A stretch of DNA of 6,883 nt, taken from the NCBI GenBank assembly GCA_031279715.1, contig JAITHY010000047.1, positions 1 to 6,883 of the forward strand. Reading direction: 5' to 3'. Source of the stretch: Verrucomicrobiales bacterium (GTDB lineage Bacteria; Verrucomicrobiota; Verrucomicrobiia; Methylacidiphilales; JAAUTS01). The notes under the pieces are model-generated. The model saw only the letters and a list, made by a program, of their open reading frames with translations. It was not told the DNA's origin and made no database searches. This document shows positions 1-6,288 of this stretch, piece by piece. The position numbers were made by a program, and so were the translations under genes. Numbering within the stretch: position 1 is the first letter of the stretch; each line of letters starts with the position of its first letter.

Positions 1-36
1 CGCGGAGTCGGCTATAGAATGTTGGAGGCGGTTTGA
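1..36 (+). CDS. OmpR/PhoB-family response regulator, C-terminal end only
   Basis: Reading from base 1, the frame gives RGVGYRMLEAV followed by TGA at 34-36. RGVGYR is the hallmark of the last beta-hairpin (the wing) of the winged-helix DNA-binding domain in OmpR/PhoB response regulators, where it normally sits a few residues from the C terminus. Only 11 codons are in the window, so the receiver domain cannot be seen. The kinase gene starts 10 bases after the stop, which fits a regulator-kinase operon of the phoB-phoR type. The fragment is very short, but motif, position and neighbour agree. Confidence 0.8.
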   Translation, partial: RGVGYRMLEAV

Positions 37-46
37 CGCCCCAACC

Positions 47-1237
47 ATGACCACGCCGCTCATCATCAGCCTGTGTCTGCTGCACATTGTCAGCGGCGCG
101 TTTTATTTTCACGCCAGACGCGCCGCCGCCCGGTCGCGCGAGCTGTCCCGCCAGCTTGACGCCGATCGTCAGCGCCTGCGCGCCCTTGACCGCCGCGCTG
201 ACGCTGAGAAATTCAGCCTGCAAACCATTCTGGCCAGCATGGCGGAGGGAGTCATCATCAGCGACGCCGGCGGGGTCATCCAGGCCGACAACCGCGCCTT
301 CCGCGAGATGTTCGCCGTGCGGGACAATCCGGTGGGACGCCGCGCGTGGGAAGTGCTGCGCCAGCCGGAAATCATGCCGCTCATCACCGGCGCGATTCGT
401 GAAAAACGGCAAATCTCCGGCGAGTTGGTGTACGAGGATTTGCTGAACACGGGCGGCCGGAAAAAATTTTTCCGCGTCAGCGTCAGCGCGCTGGGCGGCG
501 GCGGCGGCGCGGTGGCCTTGTTTCACGACATCTCGCGCGTCGCGCAGCTGGAGGAATTGCGCAAGGAATTCGTCGCCAACGTCTCGCACGAACTCCGCAC
601 GCCGCTGTCCATCTTCCGCGGTTATTTGGAAACTTTGCTGGATCATCCGGACATGGCGGCGGCTGAACGGCAACGGATTTACCAGGTGATGAAGCGGCAT
701 TCCGACCGTTTGAATTCACTGGTGGAGGATTTGCTGACCTTGTCACGCCTGGAGTCCGGGCAAATCCAGTTGAACAAGGCGCCGCTGACGGTGGGCAAAT
801 TCTTCGCGCAGTTGCGGGAGGACTGGACGCCGAAATTTATCCAGAAAAAATGCTCGCTGACGTTCACCAATCCGGACGCGGCGCTGACCGTGACCGCCGA
901 CAAATTCAAGCTGGAGCAGGTGTTTTACAACTTGCTCGACAACGCGTTGAAATATTCCGACGCTGACGGTGGGGTGAGCGTCGGCGTCACCGTCAGCGGC
1001 GGGAAAAACGCGGTGGAGTTTTACGTGCGCGACACCGGCATTGGCATTCCCAGCGACAAGGTGGAGCAAATTTTTCAACGCTTTTTCCGCGTGGACAAGG
1101 CCCGTTCCCGCGAGCAAGGCGGCACCGGCCTCGGCCTGTCGATTGTGAAGCACATCGTGCAAATCCACGGCGGCTCGGTCCGGGCGGAAAGCGCGCTGGG
1201 CAAGGGGACGACCGTTTGGTTTAGTTTGCCGGTTTGA
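47..1237 (+). CDS. PhoR-like membrane PAS sensor histidine kinase
   Basis: This 396-residue protein is a class I sensor histidine kinase that autophosphorylates on His and passes the phosphate to the regulator encoded just upstream. In order: one hydrophobic segment at residues about 4-21; a charged, Arg-rich, probably coiled-coil stretch at about 22-57; a PAS domain at about 58-165 containing a Gly5 run from a GGC repeat near 494-509; then HisKA with phospho-acceptor H181 in NVSHELRTPL. The ATPase domain has an N-box (N295/N299 in NLLDNALKYS), G1 (D329-T-G-I-G), an F-box (FQRFFRVD) and G2 (G358-G-T-G-L-G). All catalytic motifs are intact. There is no periplasmic domain, so sensing is probably cytoplasmic or within the membrane, as in PhoR. 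A GGAGG lies at 24-28, rather far from the ATG. Phosphate response is plausible, but no pst or phoU genes are visible. Confidence 0.93.
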   Translation: MTTPLIISLCLLHIVSGAFYFHARRAAARSRELSRQLDADRQRLRALDRRADAEKFSLQTILASMAEGVIISDAGGVIQADNRAFREMFAVRDNPVGRRAWEVLRQPEIMPLITGAIREKRQISGELVYEDLLNTGGRKKFFRVSVSALGGGGGAVALFHDISRVAQLEELRKEFVANVSHELRTPLSIFRGYLETLLDHPDMAAAERQRIYQVMKRHSDRLNSLVEDLLTLSRLESGQIQLNKAPLTVGKFFAQLREDWTPKFIQKKCSLTFTNPDAALTVTADKFKLEQVFYNLLDNALKYSDADGGVSVGVTVSGGKNAVEFYVRDTGIGIPSDKVEQIFQRFFRVDKARSREQGGTGLGLSIVKHIVQIHGGSVRAESALGKGTTVWFSLPV

Positions 1238-1287
1238 CAGGGGCGAGTTGGTTGTGTCGGCGGTTGACATTCGTGCCATGTTCGCTC

Positions 1288-1317
1288 TTGACAAATCCGC
1301 CGGGTTTGCTTTTTTAT
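1288..1317 (+). promoter_or_regulatory. Candidate sigma-70 promoter of the riboswitch operon
   Basis: A perfect TTGACA lies at 1288-1293. A weak -10 (TTTTAT, 4/6) lies at 1312-1317 after an 18-base spacer. Transcription would start near 1324, at the base of the riboswitch P1 helix. A second TTGACA at 1264-1269 has no acceptable -10 at normal distance. The rest of 1238-1287 shows no gene or terminator that I can support. Confidence 0.5.
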
Positions 1318-1322
1318 TTGGA

Positions 1323-1446
1323 CGCTTCTTATCAAGAGCAACCGAGGGACTGGCCCGTGGACGTTGCGGCAACCGGAGGCCGGACTGGCTTTGCAGGTGC
1401 CAAACCCAGCACGCTGACAGTGATGCCGGCGTCGAGGGATAAGGCG
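1323..1446 (+). promoter_or_regulatory. SAM-I (S-box) riboswitch aptamer
   Basis: The S-box core is readable in order. P1 5' strand CTTATC (1328-1333) is followed by AAGAG, GAGGGACTGGCCC (1344-1356), GCGGCAACC (1366-1374) and GGTGCCAAACCC (1396-1407). The 3' P1 strand GATAAG (1438-1443) closes the aptamer, and an outer CGC/GCG pairing extends P1. GCAAC (1338-1342) can pair with GTTGC (1363-1367) in P2. The TGG of the P2 loop can form the usual pseudoknot with CCA at 1400-1402. P4 lies around 1409-1432 and contains one copy of the iterated GCTGAC word. This class binds S-adenosylmethionine and normally lowers expression of methionine or sulfur genes when SAM is plentiful. The controlled gene begins 41 bases downstream. 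I see no U-tract, so control may be translational. Confidence 0.93.
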
Positions 1447-1449
1447 CAA

Positions 1450-1464
1450 CCTCGGTTGTTCTTG
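1450..1464 (+). promoter_or_regulatory. Anti-aptamer strand of the expression platform
   Basis: CCTCGGTTGTTCTTG at 1450-1464 can pair along its full length with CAAGAGCAACCGAGG at 1333-1347. That gives fourteen Watson-Crick pairs and one G-U. The upstream partner is the last P1 base and the 5' strand of P2, so this helix and the SAM-bound aptamer exclude each other. It is the probable switching element. I cannot tell whether the alternative state exposes or hides the weak GGA ribosome site (1476-1478) of the next gene. Confidence 0.6.
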
Positions 1465-1487
1465 CCAAGGCGCGTGGAAATTATGTT

Positions 1488-2721
<1,234 letters not shown>

Positions 2722-2723
<2 letters not shown>

Positions 2724-2727
2724 GGAG
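2722..2727 (+). promoter_or_regulatory. Shine-Dalgarno site overlapping the upstream stop codon
   Basis: GAGGAG lies five bases before the ATG at 2733 and shares bases with the TGA stop (2721-2723) of the PLP enzyme gene. It is the clearest ribosome site in the window. It fixes the start of the sulfur-carrier gene and suggests translational coupling in one transcript. Confidence 0.75.
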
Positions 2728-2732
2728 ATTTT

Positions 2733-3008
2733 ATGGCAATCGAAGTAAGCATACCGACCCCGTTGCGGGGATTGACAGGAAACCAGGACACCGTCAGCGC
2801 CGGGGGCGCGGACATTGGCGCGCTGATTGACGACTTGGAGAAAAATTATCCCGGCATCAAGGCGCGGCTGGTGGATGAGGCGGGCAATTTGCGCCGCTTC
2901 GTCAACATTTACGTGAACGGCGAGGACGTGCGCTTTTTGCAGGACAAGGCGACGAAATTGTCCGCTGACGATGAAGTTAGCATTGTGCCCGCCATCGCCG
3001 GGGGCTAA
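2733..3008 (+). CDS. CysO/MoaD/ThiS-like ubiquitin-fold sulfur-carrier protein
   Basis: This small 91-residue protein has the beta-grasp sulfur-carrier pattern and ends in Ala-Gly-Gly. That is the tail which an E1-like (ThiF/MoeB) enzyme adenylates and converts to a thiocarboxylate. It resembles mycobacterial CysO as I remember it. The shared features are VSIPT-LR near the N terminus, DLE-NYPGI around residues 33-41, the block RFVNIYVNGEDVRF (about 54-67) and the ending PAIAGG. In mycobacteria CysO-COSH supplies sulfur to the PLP enzyme CysM; in Wolinella a similar carrier (HcyS) supplies homocysteine synthesis. Here the adjacent PLP enzyme is threonine-synthase-like, which points to homocysteine rather than cysteine. 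No activating enzyme or JAMM protease is in the window, so these must be encoded elsewhere. MoaD (molybdopterin synthesis) is less likely because there is no moa neighbour. Confidence 0.88.
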   Translation: MAIEVSIPTPLRGLTGNQDTVSAGGADIGALIDDLEKNYPGIKARLVDEAGNLRRFVNIYVNGEDVRFLQDKATKLSADDEVSIVPAIAGG

Positions 3009-3017
3009 TATCGCGTC

Positions 3018-3266
3018 ATGGCAAAATTCAAAGGCAGATACTGGCTGAATTTCAGCGGCCCGAAGGCGACGGACCCGCTCATTTATTTGATGAGCAAAAA
3101 ATTTGACGTGATTTTCAACATTCGCCAGGCCACCATCAGCGGTGAAATGGGCTTGATGGGCGTTGAGTTTGAGGCTGAGCGTGAGGAATTGAAAGCCGCC
3201 ATCGCCTGGCTGGAAGAGCACGGCGTCACCGTCGAGCCGGTGGAAATCAACACCATCGAAGGTTGA
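3018..3266 (+). CDS. Stand-alone NIL-domain protein
   Basis: This 82-residue protein consists of one small alpha/beta domain: KGRYWLNFSGPKATDPLIY, then FNIRQATIS, a Gly/Met turn, GVEFEAEREELKAAIAWLEEHGVTVEPV. This matches the NIL (ferredoxin-like, ACT-like) domain found at the C terminus of the methionine importer ATPase MetN and fused to 4Fe-4S modules in proteins of archaeal homocysteine synthesis. There are no Cys residues, so it binds no iron-sulfur cluster. It starts 9 bases after the sulfur-carrier stop, with only a weak G-rich site at 3000-3004 upstream, and is therefore the third gene of the SAM-controlled operon. Likely roles are methionine binding (feedback) or assisting sulfur transfer; neither can be decided from sequence. 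Its TGA (3264-3266) directly abuts the stop of queA on the other strand. Confidence 0.85.
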   Translation: MAKFKGRYWLNFSGPKATDPLIYLMSKKFDVIFNIRQATISGEMGLMGVEFEAEREELKAAIAWLEEHGVTVEPVEINTIEG

Positions 3267-4274
3267 CTACAAAATCAACATCGCGTCGCCGTAGCTGAAG
3301 AAACGATAGCCGCTGGCGATGGCCTCCCGGTAGGCGCGTCGTTGCAAATCCACGCCCATGAACGCGGCGGCCAGCATCAGCAGCGTCGAGCCGGGCAGAT
3401 GAAAATTCGTGATGAGCGCGTCGGTGCGCTTGAAGCGGTGCGGCGGGTGCATGAAAATACGGGTGTCGCCGGCGCCGGGTGTCAGCTTGGGCGCGCTTTC
3501 CAAGACGCGCGCGACGGTGGTGCCGACGGCGACCACCCGCTGACTGTCAGCGGCGGCGGATGCCAAACCCTCCGGGATGAAAAAATGCTCGGTGTGCATT
3601 TGGTGTTGCGTGATGTCGCTGACCTTCACCGGGCGGAACGTGCCGAGGCCCACCGTCAGCGTGAGAAAACGGTGGTTGAATTTTTTCAACAGCGCCGGCG
3701 TGAAATGCAGCCCCGCTGTCGGCGCGGCGACGGAGCCTGCGCGGTCCGCGTAGGTGGTTTGGTAGAGTTCCGCGTCCCGCGGAGTGTATGATGGCTCGCG
3801 CAATTTCTGGCGCTGTTTTTGAATGTACGGCGGCAGCGGCAGTTCGCCATAATCAGCGAGGTTGAGGTCCTTGAAAAAACGGATGACCCGCTCGCCGCTG
3901 GGCAGGGAGCGCAGGACTTCGATTTTCGCCGGCTCCGCGCTGACGGTCAGCGGTTCGATGAGGAACTCAGTTTGCGGTTTCAGTTTTTTCCCCGGCCTGC
4001 CGATGCACAGCCAGTGGCGAGGCGAGGTTTCCTCAATCAGCAAAATTTCGAGCCGCCCGCCGTCAGCGCGCAACCGGGCGGGGATGACCTTTGTGTCGTT
4101 CAACACCAGCAAATCGCGCGGCGTCAAATATGCGGGCAAATCGTCGAAGCGGCGGTGTTCGATGGCTCCGGTGGCGCGGTGGATGACCATCAGCTTGCAA
4201 TGGTCGCGCGGCTCGGTTGGATGCGTCGCGATGAGTGACGGCGGCAGTTCGTAGATAAAATCGGACAGGTTCAT
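3267..4274 (-). CDS. queA: S-adenosylmethionine:tRNA ribosyltransferase-isomerase QueA
   Basis: QueA transfers and isomerises the ribosyl part of SAM onto 7-aminomethyl-7-deazaguanine in tRNA, giving epoxyqueuosine at the wobble position of GUN-anticodon tRNAs. The 335 residues are close to the usual length of about 340-355. Family blocks are present in order: LNDTKVIPARL (58-68), GRPGKKLKP (92-100), YAD (175-177), AAPTAGLHFT (183-192), GLGTFRPV (209-216), HTEHF (227-231), TDALITNFHLPGSTLLMLAAAF (284-305) and SYGDAM near the end. I chose the ATG at 4274 because MNLSDFIYELP is the canonical N terminus. The frame is open 31 codons further upstream, but that stretch is not conserved and would contain the promoter. 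No good Shine-Dalgarno is seen; the word GCTGAC ends one base before the ATG. The gene is single, with its own promoter, and faces the NIL gene. Confidence 0.96.
   Translation of the reverse strand: MNLSDFIYELPPSLIATHPTEPRDHCKLMVIHRATGAIEHRRFDDLPAYLTPRDLLVLNDTKVIPARLRADGGRLEILLIEETSPRHWLCIGRPGKKLKPQTEFLIEPLTVSAEPAKIEVLRSLPSGERVIRFFKDLNLADYGELPLPPYIQKQRQKLREPSYTPRDAELYQTTYADRAGSVAAPTAGLHFTPALLKKFNHRFLTLTVGLGTFRPVKVSDITQHQMHTEHFFIPEGLASAAADSQRVVAVGTTVARVLESAPKLTPGAGDTRIFMHPPHRFKRTDALITNFHLPGSTLLMLAAAFMGVDLQRRAYREAIASGYRFFSYGDAMLIL
3537..3553. repeat. Head-to-head pair of the iterated word, one-base centre
   Basis: CCGCTGAC (3537-3544), a single T (3545) and GTCAGCGG (3546-3553) form a perfect inverted repeat with 8-base arms, inside queA. 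Each arm is one copy of the word that recurs 41 times in this window. Confidence 0.85.
3938..3952. repeat. Second head-to-head pair of the iterated word, one-base centre
   Basis: CGCTGAC (3938-3944), a single G (3945) and GTCAGCG (3946-3952) form a perfect inverted repeat with 7-base arms. It has the same geometry as the pair at 3537-3553 and also lies inside queA. Confidence 0.85.
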
Positions 4275-4329
4275 GGTCAGCGACCAGCATAGCGGAATGG
4301 CGGCGGGGCAAAAGCGCCAAAATGTTGCG

Positions 4330-4359
4330 ATTATAATAATTTGCCTGGGGTATTGACAA
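4330..4359 (-). promoter_or_regulatory. Sigma-70-type promoter of queA
   Basis: On the minus strand there is a TTGTCA -35 (plus positions 4354-4359, 5/6), an 18-base spacer and a perfect TATAAT -10 (4330-4335). Initiation would fall near 4323, leaving about 50 bases of leader before the queA ATG at 4274. Its -35 overlaps that of the divergent pseudopilin promoter. Confidence 0.65.
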
Positions 4360-4384
4360 TTTTGCAATAGCGAGTAAATATACT
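4353..4384 (+). promoter_or_regulatory. Candidate promoter of the pseudopilin gene
   Basis: A perfect TTGACA lies at 4353-4358. Downstream are TATACT at 4379-4384 (5/6, but a long 20-base spacer) and TAAATA at 4375-4380 (weaker match, 16-base spacer). If TATACT is used, transcription begins at or next to the ATG at 4392. No Shine-Dalgarno precedes that ATG, so the mRNA may be leaderless. Confidence 0.5.
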
Positions 4385-4391
4385 GCTGATT

Positions 4392-5051
4392 ATGAAAACA
4401 AATAAACGCGGTTTTACGCTAATTGAGTTGTTGGTGGTTGTGACGATTATTGGAATTCTGGCCGGCCTGGCTGTACCAGCCATTAACGGCGCCCTGGACA
4501 AAGCCAAGCAGATGGCGGATGTGGCGAATGCCCGGCAGTTGGGCATTATTTTGTTCAACATCGCCAACGATGAAAACGGCTATTATCCGGTCGGCGCGGA
4601 GGATGGCAGCACTGGTAACCGTCAGCGCGCGGGCACCAGTTCGCAGTTTTTCACCGCGTTGATTCGCAGCCGTGAAATTGAGGAACCCAAGATTGTGTGG
4701 AGCAATTCCGCCAAGGCGCCTTCGGTGACGAACGTCAGTTCGTTGAATTTGCAGAGTGAAAATATCGCGTATCAGTATGTCAGCGGGTTGAAATCCCAGG
4801 ACGACAGCCTGATGCCGCTGTTGGTGTCCCGCGGTGCGTATAATTCGTCGCAGGAATTCCAAAGCCGGAGGGATGTGTCGAGCAATACCGGCGGAGTGTG
4901 GACCAACAAGGGAACAGTGGTTTATACCCTTGGCAATTCCGCCAGTTGGCAGAAAGCCACCAAGGGATTCATCCCGCAGTTGGTGCCCACAGATGTTGTG
5001 TTGCCGACCGGTTCGGGGAACAATCAGGTGGAATTGCTTTCGGGTAACTGA
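4392..5051 (+). CDS. Type II secretion / type IV pilus-like pseudopilin (class III signal peptide)
   Basis: This is a 219-residue prepilin-like protein. It begins with a short basic leader MKTNKRG, then FTLIELLVVVTIIGILAGLAVPAI. The expected prepilin-peptidase cut is after G7, leaving F8 as the methylated first residue and E12 as the conserved Glu5 of the mature protein. The hydrophobic helix (about 8-28) anchors it in the inner membrane and mediates assembly. The rest is a soluble domain rich in Ser, Asn and Gly, with alpha-helical content at about 29-60 (ALDKAKQMADVANARQLG) followed by a variable beta-rich part. No partner gsp/pil genes are adjacent. Such orphan pseudopilins are very common in Verrucomicrobia and Planctomycetes. 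There are no Cys residues and no clear minor-pilin motif; the exact subtype (G-, H- or other-like) is not resolvable. It ends 19 bases before a strong terminator hairpin and is probably monocistronic. Confidence 0.9.
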   Translation: MKTNKRGFTLIELLVVVTIIGILAGLAVPAINGALDKAKQMADVANARQLGIILFNIANDENGYYPVGAEDGSTGNRQRAGTSSQFFTALIRSREIEEPKIVWSNSAKAPSVTNVSSLNLQSENIAYQYVSGLKSQDDSLMPLLVSRGAYNSSQEFQSRRDVSSNTGGVWTNKGTVVYTLGNSASWQKATKGFIPQLVPTDVVLPTGSGNNQVELLSGN

Positions 5052-5070
5052 CCGTCAGCGTGAATTTGCC

Positions 5071-5102
5071 AAAGCGGATGGGTCACTCCCCATCCGCTTT
5101 TT
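5071..5102 (+). terminator. Rho-independent terminator after the pseudopilin gene
   Basis: AAAGCGGATGGG (5071-5082) pairs perfectly with CCCATCCGCTTT (5089-5100) around a six-base loop, followed by more T (5101-5102). The 12-bp stem with a T tail serves the plus-strand gene. In the other direction the tail is TTTGGC, weaker, though it may also serve the convergent kinase gene that ends at 5130. Confidence 0.92.
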
Positions 5103-5129
5103 GCTGTCCGCTGGCGATGAGTGTCACCA

Positions 5130-6200
5130 TCAGCGGTGGTAAATCCAGAATAAAAATACAGCCACAATCAGAATAATCACGCCAACGGTGGCGGCGACGA
5201 TCAGCCCGATGCGTTTGCTCAACTCGCGGTCACCGACGACCTCGACTTGCGGGATGTTTTGTTTGACCGGCAGCGTGGCCAGGCGTCGCTTCGCGTCCTC
5301 CAGTTGCGCGATGAATTCGTCGTAGGAAATGTAGCGTTCGTCAGGCTGGCGCGCCATCGCTTTCATGATGGCGTAGGTGGTCGGCTCGCTGACGTAGGGA
5401 GCGTAGGTTTTCACTGACAGCGGCGTGTCGTTCAAATGCTTCGCGGCGACGAGGTCGGCGGTGCTGGCGTCGAACGGCGGATGCCCGCACAGTGAGTGGT
5501 AGAGCGACACACCCAGCGAGTACATGTCGCTGCGGAAATCCTCCGGCCGCTGCTCCAGCCGCTCCGGTGAAACGTAATACGGGGTGCCCCAAATTTCGCC
5601 GGAGCACTCCGCGGTTTCCGGTGTCAGCGCCAGCCCGAAATCCAGCACCTTGGGCGTGTTGCTGGCGGTGAGCATGATGTTGCCCGGCTTGATGTCGCGG
5701 TGAATCAGCCCGCCGTGTTGCAAGGCGAAATTCAACCCGTTGGCGACGCCGATGCCAATGTCGAGAATATCCGGCTCGCTGAGCTTGAGCTTTTCCTCGA
5801 TGAAGTCGTCGAGTGTCTTGCTGCCGAGATATTCCATGACCAGATAATAGGAGCCGTTGAACTCGCCGAACGCGAAGACATTGACGATGTTCGGGTGATT
5901 TAGCGAGGCGGTGATTTCCACCTCGCGCAAAAAATTGGCGATAAATTTCCGGTCGCTGGAAATTTCCGGCTTCAACACCTTGACGGCGACCTCGCGCCCG
6001 AGGTTCAAGTCGGTGGCGCGATACACCGCGCCCATGCCGCCCTCGCCCAGCAAGGTTTCCAAGCGGTAGTGATCGAAGGTTTGCGTGACGCCAAACTCGT
6101 GGCCGCAGGCAGGGCAGGTGATGACCGCGCCAAGGGCAAGCCCGGTGGTGTCAATGAGCTGGTTGCACTGCGGACAAACGGTAGTCGGTTGGGTATCCAT
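5130..6200 (-). CDS. Membrane-anchored Ser/Thr protein kinase with N-terminal zinc ribbon
   Basis: This 356-residue Hanks-type kinase phosphorylates proteins on Ser or Thr. The N terminus has CPQC (C9, C12) and CPAC (C29, C32), a four-cysteine zinc ribbon. The kinase domain starts near residue 44. It has the Gly loop LGEGGMGAVY (51-60), K74 in VAVK, a helix-C Glu in LREVE (93/95), HRDIKPGN (167-174, catalytic D169), DFG (187-189) and SPE (211-213), a common APE variant. All catalytic residues are present. One hydrophobic segment near 332-352 ends four residues from the C terminus, making a tail anchor with the kinase in the cytoplasm and no extracellular sensor. I start at the ATG at 6200; a TTG five codons upstream is possible but adds nothing conserved. 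No Shine-Dalgarno is seen. The 88-bp gap to the divergent gene at 6289 shows no promoter I trust. Confidence 0.93.
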   Translation of the reverse strand: MDTQPTTVCPQCNQLIDTTGLALGAVITCPACGHEFGVTQTFDHYRLETLLGEGGMGAVYRATDLNLGREVAVKVLKPEISSDRKFIANFLREVEITASLNHPNIVNVFAFGEFNGSYYLVMEYLGSKTLDDFIEEKLKLSEPDILDIGIGVANGLNFALQHGGLIHRDIKPGNIMLTASNTPKVLDFGLALTPETAECSGEIWGTPYYVSPERLEQRPEDFRSDMYSLGVSLYHSLCGHPPFDASTADLVAAKHLNDTPLSVKTYAPYVSEPTTYAIMKAMARQPDERYISYDEFIAQLEDAKRRLATLPVKQNIPQVEVVGDRELSKRIGLIVAATVGVIILIVAVFLFWIYHR

Positions 6201-6288
6201 CGCTGACAATGACAAACATAACCAATTCCGTCTTCGCCGACAATCAAAATTCCGGATGTTCTTTGCGAGCGTTTGCGGCTAAAATCGA

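Noticed and set aside
1264..1269. First TTGACA as the operon promoter -35
   Set aside because: No acceptable -10 at 15-19 bases downstream; the second TTGACA at 1288 is better placed for a start at the riboswitch.
1447..1463. CAAC-CTCG-GTTG hairpin with following TTCTT as an intrinsic terminator of the riboswitch
   Set aside because: The stem has only about four pairs and the tail is not a true T run. The 15-bp pairing with 1333-1347 is far stronger.
743..1468. 241-codon minus-strand frame covering the kinase 3' end and riboswitch
   Set aside because: It has low-complexity composition and no motif, and it would run through the conserved riboswitch aptamer. A shadow frame.
4275..4367. N-terminal extension of QueA by 31 residues
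   Set aside because: The extension is not typical of QueA, which begins at MNLSDF-like sequence, and it would include the well-formed -10/-35 promoter elements.
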